64,000 bases of DNA from Alkaliphilus sp. NP8 (GCA_015978205.1 JADWMM010000033.1:1-64000), one strand, 5' to 3'; shown: positions 36,939 through 46,903, counted from the first letter of the stretch. Program-made: numbers and translations. The notes: generated by a model from the sequence alone, not told the origin.

Positions 36939-37388
36939 CTACACTACTGCTTCAGCTACTTGTGCTAATTCTTCCCTCATCATTTTTTTGTATTTTTTAT
37001 AAGATAAGTTAACTAAGGATTTGTCTTGACTATAAGTAATCATATCTAGTGCTTTGTCTATAGTATAAAAACCGCCTTCTTTAAAACCTAAATCTTTATT
37101 TACCTCAAATTCTTTTGTTTTTGCATGCATAATATACCATGTTATTTGGTTACATACTGGTTTTTTTCTGCTAACAGAATAAAATTCGTAACTAGTATCT
37201 CCTCCTGTTGAAAGAATTTCAGCATCGACACCTGCCTCAGTTTTTACTCGGTTCAATGCTACATCCCTTGAGATATTATTGTTACGAATTACACCTTTTG
37301 GTAAAACCCATTCATTTTTTTCATTTTTAAAGATAAATACTTGGTTCGCATAAAACACAACTCCACCTGCGCAGTTTCTAAAAATCAT
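36939..37388 (-). CDS. NUDIX-fold protein with degenerate catalytic box
   Basis: A 149-residue NUDIX-like protein: the beta-rich core GGVVFYANQVFIFKNE and WVLPKGVIR is clear. The NUDIX box, expected as G-x5-E-x7-R-E-U-x-E-E-x-G, here reads G-VIRNN-N-ISRDVAL-N-R-V-K-T-E-A-G; the first Glu, the Arg and two of the catalytic Glu residues are replaced. Hydrolase activity is therefore doubtful, and a binding or regulatory role is possible. The ATG follows AAGGAGG. Start and length fit clostridial relatives as I recall them. Confidence 0.8.
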   Translation of the reverse strand: MIFRNCAGGVVFYANQVFIFKNEKNEWVLPKGVIRNNNISRDVALNRVKTEAGVDAEILSTGGDTSYEFYSVSRKKPVCNQITWYIMHAKTKEFEVNKDLGFKEGGFYTIDKALDMITYSQDKSLVNLSYKKYKKMMREELAQVAEAVV

Positions 37389-37487
37389 TAGACGAATCCT
37401 CCTTCCTTTTATCTTACTATTATCATATACAAAATAGTATAATTTTACAACTGATTTTCAGAATTTTTTGTGCTTTTTTATTTTTTA

Positions 37488-38186
37488 CTAAATTTCGTCT
37501 AATACTCTTTTATTTTTTAATCTTTCCTCAATAATTTCAATAGTTTCTCTGTAGCTTTTACAGACATATGGAGTTTCTTTAGGATTATTTAATAAACTTT
37601 TTAATCTTCTTATGGTTTTCTCGTTACCTACTACCCTTAATGAATTTGAAGCATATTGACGAACCTGAGGTTTAGCATCCTGCAAACATCTATGCAATAC
37701 ATCCAAACTATCTTGAGAACCTATTTTACCAAGTGCAGAGCATACCATTCTTCTTACGCCACCATGCTTATGAAGAACTTCTTTATGAATTATAGGTAAT
37801 AATACATCATATTTTAATTCTCCAGCTAGCCATAAAGCTATCATTTTATCTTCTGCATTTTCTATATTAGGTATTTTTTTAATCAAATATTTTACAAGTT
37901 GTTTTTTATCATTTTCTTTAAGTGATTTAATAGTATTTAATCTATCTTTCTTTTTACATGCTAATAAATTAGTAAAGAAATCATCATTTATCTTAGACTT
38001 TTCTGAATTTAGAAAAGCTTTACACCGAATTATGTGTTCTTCAACTAGTTCTTTATTAAGATTTCGAATACGTGATATTAAATCTATTGATTTACCTTCT
38101 TTGTATAATAGATAAGTAATAATAAAGTCTTCTTTTTTTTCTATATTATTCCAAGATATTAAAGATTTTCTTTTCTTTTGTTCCAT
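37488..38186 (-). CDS. HEAT-repeat domain protein
   Basis: A 232-residue helical protein. The C-terminal half (about 95-225) has at least three HEAT/PBS-lyase-like repeats, for example HKHGGVRRMVCSALGKIGSQDS, LQDAKPQVRQYASNSLRVVGNE (each cut here to its core) and the following LLNNPKE segment. These repeats usually mediate protein binding. The N-terminal half is Lys-rich and unrecognised. The ATG at 38186 has AGGTGAT upstream. It is ten bases behind hflX and probably co-transcribed, but no partner is identifiable. Confidence 0.75.
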   Translation of the reverse strand: MEQKKRKSLISWNNIEKKEDFIITYLLYKEGKSIDLISRIRNLNKELVEEHIIRCKAFLNSEKSKINDDFFTNLLACKKKDRLNTIKSLKENDKKQLVKYLIKKIPNIENAEDKMIALWLAGELKYDVLLPIIHKEVLHKHGGVRRMVCSALGKIGSQDSLDVLHRCLQDAKPQVRQYASNSLRVVGNEKTIRRLKSLLNNPKETPYVCKSYRETIEIIEERLKNKRVLDEI

Positions 38187-38204
38187 ATTTATCACCTATA
38201 TAAA

Positions 38205-39500
38205 TTAATTTATTTCTTCTAACTGATAGTCCTTATATTTATGATAATGAATTTTTTCAACCTTTGCCTTGACCATAATTCCTTCTCCAACGTACTCAGA
38301 TGTAATTACAGTACCATCATTATGTAAATTTGAAGCAAGGCTCCCTTTATCATATGGAATTAGTAGTTGAAGGTCAATCGTTTTTGGCCCTATTACATTT
38401 CTAATGTATTCAACTAGAATATCTAAATTTTTATTTGTTTTAGCAGATATTCCTATATTATTATCTTCTTTGGGAATAAATATTTCATCATCAATTTTAT
38501 CAACCTTGTTATAAACATTGATTATTTTTTTATTTTCAACACCTAGTTCATTTAAAACATTTAATGTAGTTTGTTTTTGCAGATTATATTTTTCATTTGA
38601 AGCATCTATAACATGTATTAGCATATCTGCATACTTTACTTCTTCTAATGTTGCTTTAAAAGCATTTATTAAATCGTGAGGAAGTTTACTAACAAAACCA
38701 ACAGTATCAGTTAAAAGAAATTCTAAATTTTTCTCAAAAACAACTTTTCTCAAGGAAACATCTAAGGTTGCAAATAACATATCCTTTGCACTTACTTCTC
38801 TACTTTCATCATACTCCTCATTCATTTTCAATAATGAATTCATAAGTGTTGATTTACCAGCATTTGTATACCCTACTAATGCAATAATAGGCAGTTCTGA
38901 TTTTTTTCTTTTTCCTCTCTGAACTTCTCTATTCTTTCTAACTTCCTTTAATTCTCTTTTTATATCATCTATTCTTTTTAATATATGTCTCCGATCTGTT
39001 TCAAGTTTCTTTTCACCAGGTCCCCTTGTTCCTATTCCAGCACCTTGCTGTGAAAGTTGACGTCCCAAACCTATAAGTCTTGGTATTCTATATTTTAACT
39101 GTGCAAGCTCTACTTGCAATTTACCTTCCTTTGTATTGGCCCTTTTAGCAAAAATGTCTAAAATAAGAGCAGTACGATCTATAATAGTTACTCCAATAGC
39201 TTCTTCTAAATTTCTTATTTGTGATCCTGATAATTCATCGTTAAATATAATCATATTTGCTTCAAGATTTTCAATTAACCTTTTTATTTCTTCCACTTTA
39301 CCTTTTCCTATAAAATATGTAGCATCAATAGATGGTTTATTTTGTACTGCAGTAGCTAAAACTTCTATTCCATCAGCTTTTACTAGTTCAATTAGTTCTT
39401 CCATAGAAGTTTCTATATCAATTTCTTCTTTTTTACTTGTATTATTTAATCCTACTAAAATTGCTTTGTTTTTTTCTTGAAAATCATTTGTTATTTCCAT
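38205..39500 (-). CDS. hflX: ribosome-associated GTPase HflX
   Basis: HflX splits stalled 70S ribosomes under stress. The 431-residue protein has an N-terminal domain (about 1-180, with [12 protein letters not shown] and the glycine-rich [20 protein letters not shown]), a G domain ([12 protein letters not shown] near 208, [14 protein letters not shown] near 265, NKVD near 333) and a short C-terminal domain. The ATG follows AGGGAGTG. A candidate promoter is 40-70 bases upstream. Confidence 0.95.
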   Translation of the reverse strand: MEITNDFQEKNKAILVGLNNTSKKEEIDIETSMEELIELVKADGIEVLATAVQNKPSIDATYFIGKGKVEEIKRLIENLEANMIIFNDELSGSQIRNLEEAIGVTIIDRTALILDIFAKRANTKEGKLQVELAQLKYRIPRLIGLGRQLSQQGAGIGTRGPGEKKLETDRRHILKRIDDIKRELKEVRKNREVQRGKRKKSELPIIALVGYTNAGKSTLMNSLLKMNEEYDESREVSAKDMLFATLDVSLRKVVFEKNLEFLLTDTVGFVSKLPHDLINAFKATLEEVKYADMLIHVIDASNEKYNLQKQTTLNVLNELGVENKKIINVYNKVDKIDDEIFIPKEDNNIGISAKTNKNLDILVEYIRNVIGPKTIDLQLLIPYDKGSLASNLHNDGTVITSEYVGEGIMVKAKVEKIHYHKYKDYQLEEIN

Positions 39501-39538
39501 ATAAGTTTCACTCCCTAATATTACTTTACCATATATAC

Positions 39539-39568
39539 ATTATATCCTATAAACAAGTTATATAACAA
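39539..39568 (-). promoter_or_regulatory. candidate sigma-A promoter upstream of hflX
   Basis: TTGTTA (39563-39568) and a perfect TATAAT (39539-39544) lie 18 bases apart, between yunB and hflX, which supports separate expression of hflX from the sporulation gene. Confidence 0.5.
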
Positions 39569-39570
39569 TA

Positions 39571-40248
39571 TTATTCATATATAGGCGTTACATTTAAAAA
39601 CTCATCCTTAGGAACATTTATATAGTTTTGAGGAACTTTACCTACAATGATTGTTTCTGCAACTGGAATATGTGTAGTTACTTTTATATTGCTAGAGCTA
39701 AAAGGAATTATTACTCTAACCATAGTGTTAACAATCAAATATATCCTGTGTCTAGTTTGATTAATACCTGATTGTTCAAACTCTGTTCCAAAATTTACAT
39801 CGACTCTACCTAAAGGTGTTACGTCAAGATCTAACTTTGGACCATATTGAGCTAATATTTGACTTCCTAACGCATTACCTATAGGTACTTTTTCCGAAGT
39901 CGTTTTTATTTGCTTAAAATGATCTTGAATAGTAAGAGCAACATCAGAAGCTATTTTATTCATTAGAAATGTATTAGCCTGCATCATAGTTATATTGCCT
40001 TCAGTATCTTCTTTTATTGATATTAAATCTTCATATCGTATATCTTGTTTTAAAACTAAGCTTACAGATTCATTTATAGATCTTGTAGTAATCTCTTGAG
40101 CTTTTAATTCACCAATAGCTTGAATAGTAGGCGTTATTTTTTCATCTATATACAAAAAAGATGTAATTAAAACTATAATAACAAAACTTAAAACTGCCAT
40201 TATTTTAACTTTAGTATGTTTTCTTCTACCTAATTTAATCTTTTTCAA
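39571..40248 (-). CDS. yunB: sporulation protein YunB
   Basis: YunB is a mother-cell sporulation protein needed for full spore formation in Bacillus. The protein has one N-terminal membrane helix (about 16-36) and an extracytoplasmic domain with the family segment IPIGNALGSQILAQYGP (here VPIGNALGSQILAQYGP) and a late HIPVAETIIVGKVPQNY. The start is placed at TTG 40248, with AGAGGTGG five bases upstream; the longer open frame would add 28 residues without a plausible signal. Molecular function is unknown. Confidence 0.88.
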   Translation of the reverse strand: MKKIKLGRRKHTKVKIMAVLSFVIIVLITSFLYIDEKITPTIQAIGELKAQEITTRSINESVSLVLKQDIRYEDLISIKEDTEGNITMMQANTFLMNKIASDVALTIQDHFKQIKTTSEKVPIGNALGSQILAQYGPKLDLDVTPLGRVDVNFGTEFEQSGINQTRHRIYLIVNTMVRVIIPFSSSNIKVTTHIPVAETIIVGKVPQNYINVPKDEFLNVTPIYE

Positions 40249-40524
40249 AGACACCACCTCTATACTATTATATTTAATAACATTGTAGAATGACCCTAGT
40301 TCTGCAATTATTTTATATTTACTTCTTACCAATAAGGAACTATTACTCTACAAGCAATACTATGATATAAAATATACAATGTATACTTTATAAAAACTAT
40401 GATATAATTGTAATGTTAATACCTATATGCTATATTTATATAATAGTATTATTAATAATACGGTATAATACTTTTAATTTATTAACTGACCCTATTAGAT
40501 TTAGTGTTTATGGAGGTGTTGAAC

Positions 40525-43149
40525 TTGTCAGATAAAAAACCAAATAATAAAACTGATGAAAATAATGATTTAAAAAAACGTAGTGATAAAAACAAGAAAA
40601 AAAGAAAACTTAGTATTTTTAGAGTAGTATTAGTTTCTATAATAATACTTGGTTTTATTGGTGCTGGTGCTACAGCTGGAATCGTAATGAGCATTATTAA
40701 GGATACAGAGCCTATTGATGGTTCAAATATATACGAAACATTAGAAAAAAGCTCATTTATGTACGATTCAGAAGGCCAATTAATTGAAAAAATAGAATCT
40801 AATAGCTATAGGGTCATAGTTGACTATTCAGAAATGCCTGAGCACTTAATAGATGCTTTTGTTGCAATTGAAGATGAACGTTTTTGGACTCACAAAGGAA
40901 TAGATATAAAACGTATTATTGGAGCTGCTTGGACAAACCTAACTACAGGTTCTAGACAAGGTGCTAGTACGATTAACCAACAATTAGCAGTAAATTTATA
41001 TTTAGATCGTTCTGATGCAACCTATACTAGAAAAATAAAAGATGCTTATTATGGAATATTACTAAACCGTCAGCTATCAAAAGAACAAATTTTAGAAGCA
41101 TATATGAATACTATTTGGCTAGGAAGTGGTGCTCACGGTGTACAAGCTGCTTCTCAAGTTTATTTTTCTAAAGATGTTGAAGAGTTAACTATTGCTGAAG
41201 CTGCACTGATTGCTGGAATTACAAAATACCCTACTAGAAATACACCAATAGTAACATTAAACAAAGAAGATGTACAAGATCATCATGTAGTTTTAGACGA
41301 TTCGGATTCAGCCTATACTATAGTAATGAGTGAAAATATTGACAAATATACTATTCCTAGACAAAAATTAGTTTTAGATGCAATGAAAAGACTAGGATAT
41401 ATTACAGAATCTGAATATCAAGATGCATTAAATGAAGATATTAAATCTAATTTAAATCCTAATAGAAATATAAACCAAAACATTTCCTCATTTTTTGGGG
41501 ATTTAGTAAAAAAAGACGTTATAGAAGCATTAGTAGATAATGGATATACAGAAGATGAAGCTACTAATATGCTTTACTATGGAGGGCTTAGAATTAATAC
41601 TACTTTAGATACTAAAATCCAAACGATTTTAGATGAAGAATATTCTAATTCTGATAGTTTCCCTAAAATAAGCTATTCAGATAGATCAAAACTTCTAAGC
41701 AAAGAAGGATTTACTGAAGATGAAAATGGAAATATTTTAGATGCTGAAGGTCAAATTCAGCCACAATCTGCTATGGTTATTAGTGATCCTAAAACTGGAC
41801 AAATCAAAGCCATTGTAGGAGGTCGTAATACTTCTGGAAAAAGAGTATTTAATAGAGCATTAAGTCCTAGACAACCAGGGTCTTCTATTAAACCTATAGC
41901 AGTATATGCACCAGCTATAGAAAGCGGATTTACTGCTGGTACTATAGTCGATGATGTGCCTGGATATTTTAATAGTTCTTCACCAAATTCACCTTGGCCT
42001 AGAAACTTTTATAGTAAATTTAAAGGTCTAATTACATTCCGTGAAGCTATAGAACGTTCTGGTAACGTAATTGCAGTTAAGGTAGCAAATATGCTAGGTA
42101 CAAATACCATGATAGATTATATGAGAGATATGGGCATAACTACTGCATATTCAAACGATGATCCTGTTACTATTAATGGCAATATATATAGTGATCAAAA
42201 CTTATCAACTGCTTTAGGTGGTATGACTAGAGGTGTTAGCCCATTAGAGATGAATGCAGCATTTAATGTATTGGCTAACGGTGGAACTTACACTAAACCA
42301 ACTACCTTTACTGAAATATTTGATAGACACGGAAATCTAATTTTAGAAAATAATATTACACAACATAGAGTAATAACAGAGCAATCTGCTTATATTGTAA
42401 CTGATATGCTAAATGGAGTTACTTCTTCTCCTAGAGGTACTGGTAGAAATGCTAATATTGGACGTATGCCAGTATCAGGGAAAACTGGTACAACTGATGA
42501 TAAAAAGGATGCTTGGTTTGTAGGTTATACTCCTTATTATTCAGCTTCAGTGTGGATTGGATCTGATCAACCTGTAAGTTTAACTTCAGGAAGTCCTTCA
42601 GCTGCAAGATTATTTAGTACAGTTATGAAAAGAGTTCACGAAGACCTTGAAGTTAAAAACTTTGAAATGCCAGATGGTATTGTAAGAACTAACATCTGTA
42701 CTGTTTCTGGTAAGCGTCCTACAGAGTATTGTTACGACGATCCTAGAGGCAGTACAGTAAGAAGCGAACTATTTGTTAAAGGTACAGATCCTAAAGACTA
42801 CTGTGATGTTCATGTAAAGGCTGAAGTACATGATCCATCTGGTAAACTAGCTACAGATTTAACTCCACCTTGGCAAATAACAACAAAGATATTCATAAAA
42901 AGACCAATACCTTATAATCCGGAAGAAAATGGTGGTATTGTTCCAATAGATTATCAATATGAGCTTCCTACAGAATATTATGACCCTATAGAAGATGGAC
43001 TTGGAATCACTTTTCCAGGTGGTTCTATAGATGGAGAGGACCCAGATAAAGATCCTACTGAAGATGACGACGAAAATAATGGACAAAATATTGATAGTGA
43101 ATCTGAAAATGAAGACAATGATATTATAGACTCTTCAGATGAAAATTAA
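40525..43149 (+). CDS. class A penicillin-binding protein (PBP1A family)
   Basis: A bifunctional peptidoglycan synthase: cytoplasmic Lys-rich tail, one membrane helix (about 32-58), GT51 glycosyltransferase domain (about 90-260, EDERFWTHKGIDIKRI, GASTINQQLA) and a transpeptidase domain with PGSSIKPIAVY, RSGNVIA and SGKTGTTDDKKDAWFVG. The C-terminus has cysteines (NICTVSGKRPTEYC, DYCDVH) and a long Asp/Glu-rich tail. The TTG at 40525 is preferred because GGAGGTG is six bases upstream. It is one of only three plus-strand genes here and converges on the spoVA operon. About 874 residues. Confidence 0.95.
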   Translation: MSDKKPNNKTDENNDLKKRSDKNKKKRKLSIFRVVLVSIIILGFIGAGATAGIVMSIIKDTEPIDGSNIYETLEKSSFMYDSEGQLIEKIESNSYRVIVDYSEMPEHLIDAFVAIEDERFWTHKGIDIKRIIGAAWTNLTTGSRQGASTINQQLAVNLYLDRSDATYTRKIKDAYYGILLNRQLSKEQILEAYMNTIWLGSGAHGVQAASQVYFSKDVEELTIAEAALIAGITKYPTRNTPIVTLNKEDVQDHHVVLDDSDSAYTIVMSENIDKYTIPRQKLVLDAMKRLGYITESEYQDALNEDIKSNLNPNRNINQNISSFFGDLVKKDVIEALVDNGYTEDEATNMLYYGGLRINTTLDTKIQTILDEEYSNSDSFPKISYSDRSKLLSKEGFTEDENGNILDAEGQIQPQSAMVISDPKTGQIKAIVGGRNTSGKRVFNRALSPRQPGSSIKPIAVYAPAIESGFTAGTIVDDVPGYFNSSSPNSPWPRNFYSKFKGLITFREAIERSGNVIAVKVANMLGTNTMIDYMRDMGITTAYSNDDPVTINGNIYSDQNLSTALGGMTRGVSPLEMNAAFNVLANGGTYTKPTTFTEIFDRHGNLILENNITQHRVITEQSAYIVTDMLNGVTSSPRGTGRNANIGRMPVSGKTGTTDDKKDAWFVGYTPYYSASVWIGSDQPVSLTSGSPSAARLFSTVMKRVHEDLEVKNFEMPDGIVRTNICTVSGKRPTEYCYDDPRGSTVRSELFVKGTDPKDYCDVHVKAEVHDPSGKLATDLTPPWQITTKIFIKRPIPYNPEENGGIVPIDYQYELPTEYYDPIEDGLGITFPGGSIDGEDPDKDPTEDDDENNGQNIDSESENEDNDIIDSSDEN

Positions 43150-43160
43150 ATAAGAATAAA

Positions 43161-43198
43161 AAATAAGGTTATAGAAATTAATTTCTATAACCTTATTT
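43161..43198. terminator. bidirectional terminator between PBP1A and the spoVA operon
   Basis: AAATAAGGTTATAGAAATTA and its near-perfect complement form a stem of about 19 bp, flanked by As and Ts on the two sides. It lies between convergent genes and serves both. Confidence 0.9.
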
Positions 43199-43768
43199 TT
43201 GTATATCAATATTTTTATTCATTATTTCTTTCAATGCTTTAGTAATTATAGGAGCCCCTATTTCTTTCATATCATGTCCTTCCATTTTACCTATATCTCC
43301 TATTCCTACAATCATTGGAACATTACACTCATTTATAGAATCTACTGTGTCTCCGTATAAAACTTTTTCTAAAGTTGTATTTCCATATTTATCAACAGGA
43401 GCACTTACAATGTTGCCTTCATTATCTATTGAACAGTCAACCTTTATTCCTCTTACTCCTTGTGTATTTGAGGCTACTGCTATAATCCCAAGTACTTCTA
43501 TATCTGGATGATTGATAATTCCTACCATTGCAAGTTCTCCTTTTCCCATACCAGTATGTCCTCTGTCATCTACCATAACTATCACTGGATCATTTTTAGC
43601 CTGTTTTATTAGTTCAACTATTTCTGATGAATTAAGAGGTGTTGGATTTCCTCCTGATTGAGAAATACACCTACCTCCTATATTATAAGCTGCCTTTTCT
43701 AATGTTTCTCTTGCACAACAATCTCCATCAGTTACTAGTATAATTTTCCTTTTATCTACATTATTCAT
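43193..43768 (-). CDS. spoVAEA: stage V sporulation protein AEA
   Basis: A soluble spoVA-encoded protein of 191 residues. It begins with KIILVTDGDCCARETLEKAA and contains VDDRGHTGMGKGELAM and VGIGDIGKMEGHD, all typical of SpoVAEA. The SpoVA set moves Ca2+-dipicolinic acid into and out of spores; SpoVAEA itself is dispensable in some species. It is the last gene of the operon; no SpoVAF follows. Confidence 0.92.
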   Translation of the reverse strand: MNNVDKRKIILVTDGDCCARETLEKAAYNIGGRCISQSGGNPTPLNSSEIVELIKQAKNDPVIVMVDDRGHTGMGKGELAMVGIINHPDIEVLGIIAVASNTQGVRGIKVDCSIDNEGNIVSAPVDKYGNTTLEKVLYGDTVDSINECNVPMIVGIGDIGKMEGHDMKEIGAPIITKALKEIMNKNIDIQK

Positions 43769-43779
43769 ATCTTCACTTC

Positions 43780-44136
43780 CTAAGGTTTAGTTTTTGGATT
43801 AAAAAGTATTGCCATTAAATAACCAAAAAACACGGCTGCCGTAACACCACCAGCTGTTGCTGTTAACCCTCCAGTAAATGCTCCTAATATTCCATCTGAT
43901 TTAACAGCTTTAAAGGTTCCTTTAACTAAAGAATATCCAAAGCCAGGTATAGGAACGGTTGCTCCTGCACCACCAAATTCTACTAAGGGTTCATATATAC
44001 CAATAGCCGTTAATACTGCTCCTAATGTTACAAATAGCACTAAAACATTAGCAGGTGTAAGCTTTGTTTTATTTATTATTATTTGTCCAATAACACAAAT
44101 TGATCCTCCTACTAAAAAAGCATTTACATATTCCAT
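43780..44136 (-). CDS. spoVAEB: stage V sporulation protein AEB
   Basis: A 118-residue membrane protein with about four hydrophobic segments. The pattern VNAFLVGGSICVIGQIIINKTKLTPA at the start (here cut) and GAGATVPIPGFGYSLVKG is shared with SpoVAC, and the two are distant homologues. It is part of the dipicolinate channel of the inner spore membrane. Gene order AD-AEB-AEA is the usual one. Confidence 0.93.
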   Translation of the reverse strand: MEYVNAFLVGGSICVIGQIIINKTKLTPANVLVLFVTLGAVLTAIGIYEPLVEFGGAGATVPIPGFGYSLVKGTFKAVKSDGILGAFTGGLTATAGGVTAAVFFGYLMAILFNPKTKP

Positions 44137-44147
44137 AATATCACCTC

Positions 44148-45170
44148 CTAATTTCTTAATTTACTTTCTATTGTAACAGCGTGAGCTATACTAGGAATAG
44201 ATTCACCTTGCAATGAACTAGTAGGAGAAAGTAAAGCTCCTGTAGCTACTAATAATATTTTATTGATTTTTTTTGCTTTCAATTGTTCATATAAATATCC
44301 AGAAAATACAACAGCAGAAGATGCACAGCCACTGCCTCCACAATGAGTATCTTGTCTTTCATTATCAAATATTTCTATACCACAATCTTTAAAAACATTT
44401 GACATATTATAGCCCTCTTTTTCTAACATCTCCATTGCAATTTCATGCCCTAATATTCCTAGATCACCTGTAATAATAATATCGTAATCTTCTGGTTTAA
44501 ACCCAGTATCATTTAAGTGGGTTTTAATAGTGTCTACTGCGGAGGGAGCCATAGCTGCTCCCATATTTGCAGCATCTTTAATGCCAAAATCTACTACTTT
44601 TCCAGTTGTAACATGAGTTATATAAGGTCCTTCACCATTTGATGATAGTATTGTAGTTCCAGCACCTGTTACTGTCCATTGAGATGTTAATGGACGTTGA
44701 TTACCAGACTCTAACGGAAATCTATATTGCCTTTCTGCAGAAGAAAAATGACTAGATGCTGTTGTAGCAATTTTATCTGCATATCCACCATCTATTAGCA
44801 TAGCTGCTAGACTCATTGCCTCTGTTGAATTGGAACAAGCTCCATATATTCCAAAGAAAGGAATTTGTAAGCTTCTAGCAGCAAATGATGTTGACATAAG
44901 TTGATTAAGTAAATCTCCTCCTATTAAATAATCCATATCTGATAAATTTAACCTTACTTTACTCAAAGCTGATTTCACTGCTTCTTCTATAAACTTACTT
45001 TCAGCTTTTTCCCAGCTATCTTCACCATACAAATCATCTTGTAATATTGTATCAAAATATTTAGAAAGAGGACCATCTCCTTCTTTAGGTCCTACAATTG
45101 TAGATGTAGAAATAATAGAAGGAGGATTAAATAACTTTATAGTTTGACTTCCTATTTTTTTTATAGCCAT
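44148..45170 (-). CDS. spoVAD: stage V sporulation protein AD
   Basis: SpoVAD is the thiolase-fold subunit that binds dipicolinic acid on the inner spore membrane. The 340-residue protein shows FNPPSIISTSTIVGPKEGDG, DYLIGGDLLNQLM, GACSNSTEAMSLAAMLIDGG and DTHCGGSGCASSAVV, all diagnostic. Twelve bases separate it from spoVAEB. Confidence 0.96.
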   Translation of the reverse strand: MAIKKIGSQTIKLFNPPSIISTSTIVGPKEGDGPLSKYFDTILQDDLYGEDSWEKAESKFIEEAVKSALSKVRLNLSDMDYLIGGDLLNQLMSTSFAARSLQIPFFGIYGACSNSTEAMSLAAMLIDGGYADKIATTASSHFSSAERQYRFPLESGNQRPLTSQWTVTGAGTTILSSNGEGPYITHVTTGKVVDFGIKDAANMGAAMAPSAVDTIKTHLNDTGFKPEDYDIIITGDLGILGHEIAMEMLEKEGYNMSNVFKDCGIEIFDNERQDTHCGGSGCASSAVVFSGYLYEQLKAKKINKILLVATGALLSPTSSLQGESIPSIAHAVTIESKLRN

Positions 45171-45188
45171 AGTTTATTCACTCCTATT

Positions 45189-45638
45189 TTAGAAAATGTA
45201 ATATAAAATCCCTATTATTACTGAAGTACTTATACCATATACTAATACTGGTCCTGCTAAGCTAAACATTTTAGCTGCTACCCCCATTACATATCCTTCT
45301 CTTTTAAATTCCATTGCAGGAGCAACTATAGAGTTAGCAAAGCCTGTAATTGGAATAAGTGATCCTGCTCCTGCCTTTTTCCCTATAATATCGTAGACAC
45401 CTATTCCTGTTAAAAAAGCTCCCAAAAAGATCATTACTAAAGTAGTTATATTAGATGTATCTAGGTGAGTATATTTATATATAGACTCTATTAAGTTGTG
45501 AACAACCTGTCCTATTGTGCAAATTATACCTCCAACAAAAAAAGCCCATAAACAATTTTTAAGTATATTTGGCTTTGGAACTTTAGAATTTACATATTTT
45601 TCATAAGATTTATTTCTATTTGCCTGATTTTTTGACAC
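45189..45638 (-). CDS. spoVAC: stage V sporulation protein AC
   Basis: SpoVAC is a mechanosensitive channel-type membrane protein for dipicolinate. The sequence has a basic N-terminus, then FFVGGIICTIGQVVHN and AGSLIPITGFANSIVAPAMEFKREG, typical of the family. A GTG at 45638 is chosen because AGAGGTG lies six bases upstream; the longer frame begins inside that site. Confidence 0.94.
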   Translation of the reverse strand: MSKNQANRNKSYEKYVNSKVPKPNILKNCLWAFFVGGIICTIGQVVHNLIESIYKYTHLDTSNITTLVMIFLGAFLTGIGVYDIIGKKAGAGSLIPITGFANSIVAPAMEFKREGYVMGVAAKMFSLAGPVLVYGISTSVIIGILYYIF

Positions 45639-45706
45639 TTTAATCACCTCTTAAATATATTTAGTCTGAACATATATATTAAATAATATATTTTTAGTTT
45701 AATTTA

Positions 45707-46114
45707 TTAAAATATAAACCAATTTAAAAACGCTCCTAATACTTTGCCAAATATTAATGAAAACACAATATATATTTCGAATCCTTTTAACCTAAATCTT
45801 CTTATTATAACAGGCATAACATTTAATACTTCAGCTAATGCAGATGCTAATAATCCAATAAAAATCCCCATACAAAATCCTATTATTATAACTAAAATTT
45901 TTCCTAGATTTATTCCAACCCCCAAAAGAGAAATTACAGATCCTACAATAGCTCCTATTATTATTACATGCTCATATAATTTAATGTCTTTATATGTTCT
46001 TGATAATTGAGCTATTCTAGGTATAATTTTTAGTACTACTATTAAAGCAATAACTCCTGCTCCTACAATAATACCGTTTGAAAAACCTATTAAAGGTACA
46101 ATTGTATATTTCAT
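45707..46114 (-). CDS. spoVAB: stage V sporulation protein AB
   Basis: A small polytopic protein of about 135 residues with four hydrophobic segments, seen in GFSNGIIVGAGVIALIVVLK, IARIAQLSRTYKDI-like residues (here PRIAQLSRTYKDI) and CMGIFIGLLASALAEVLN. It is required for spore maturation in Bacillus. The ATG at 46114 has AAAGGTGA upstream and lies 12 bases from the spoVAA stop. Confidence 0.9.
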   Translation of the reverse strand: MKYTIVPLIGFSNGIIVGAGVIALIVVLKIIPRIAQLSRTYKDIKLYEHVIIIGAIVGSVISLLGVGINLGKILVIIIGFCMGIFIGLLASALAEVLNVMPVIIRRFRLKGFEIYIVFSLIFGKVLGAFLNWFIF

Positions 46115-46125
46115 ATTTATCACCT

Positions 46126-46740
46126 TTATTGTGGTCCATGGGTTTCATTTTTTCTATATTCATCAACACTTTGTTGATAAGAGTGTATTTCCATTTCTAG
46201 TGGCGTAGGTTCGTTGTTAATTTTTTTCTTAAATATATGATTAAAAAATACTGACATCCCTGCACCTATTCCTAAAGAATATGGTATTTGAAGTAATAAT
46301 GGTCTATCAGTTTTTATCCCAGTAATCGATTCATATATTATACTATGTGTTTCTTTCATATCTACATCTGAATGAAAGTTTACAATAGCTGTGATAGATC
46401 CCACAAAAAGCAATATGCATACTAAAGCAACTCTTATTATTTTGTATCTATCAGTACTACTATTATTACTATTTTTAAAGTTAATCAACACATCTGTTTT
46501 TCCTATAATAACCAAATCAATATTATCTACATTCTCTTTTATAAAATCAATAATTTTGATAATTGATACTAAAATATATTCTTGATTCTTTGCATTAATT
46601 GTGTAATTTAAAGTCTCAATTTTATCTTTTATTTCTTTATGAGCAGAAATTTCTATTATATCTTTTAATAAAATACTTTTACTTTTTTGTAGCGAAACAT
46701 TGCCTTTAGATTTTAAAAAAACTTGGTTATTAATATACAT
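46126..46740 (-). CDS. spoVAA: stage V sporulation protein AA
   Basis: SpoVAA is the first conserved subunit of the dipicolinate transport set. The 204-residue protein has a soluble N-terminal half (about 1-95) and two membrane segments; RPLLLQIPYSLGIGAGMSVF and FFNHIFKKKINNEPTPLE are diagnostic. The ATG follows AGGAG by eight bases. Its start codon lies 11 bases inside the end of a small upstream gene, which indicates coupling. Confidence 0.93.
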   Translation of the reverse strand: MYINNQVFLKSKGNVSLQKSKSILLKDIIEISAHKEIKDKIETLNYTINAKNQEYILVSIIKIIDFIKENVDNIDLVIIGKTDVLINFKNSNNSSTDRYKIIRVALVCILLFVGSITAIVNFHSDVDMKETHSIIYESITGIKTDRPLLLQIPYSLGIGAGMSVFFNHIFKKKINNEPTPLEMEIHSYQQSVDEYRKNETHGPQ

Positions 46741-46903
46741 TTTGTATACTCCTAAAATCAGTAATAGAATTTAATACTAAAACAGCTTTTTCAGGCACCT
46801 GATCTGTTTTTGTGTTACCAAAAATATACCATGCACTTATTGAAAAAACTAAAACTAATGTTAAAAACAAAATACTTTTATATTTACTAAAAATATGTGT
46901 CAT
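46730..46903 (-). CDS. small single-pass membrane protein upstream of spoVAA (orf57)
   Basis: A 57-residue frame beginning MTHIFSKYKSILF with one hydrophobic helix (about 8-26) and a short polar tail (KTDQVPEKAVLVLNSITD). The ATG at 46903 follows GGTGAT at good spacing, and its end overlaps the spoVAA start by 11 bases, so it looks translated and coupled to spoVAA. I recognise no family. It sits where many spore-formers have no gene, between sigF and spoVAA. Confidence 0.55.
   Translation of the reverse strand: MTHIFSKYKSILFLTLVLVFSISAWYIFGNTKTDQVPEKAVLVLNSITDFRSIQNVY

Noticed and set aside
40380-40408. Promoter for the PBP1A gene (TATAAT at 40403-40408)
   Set aside because: The -10 is perfect, but no acceptable -35 lies at 16-18 bases, so it is not listed as a feature.
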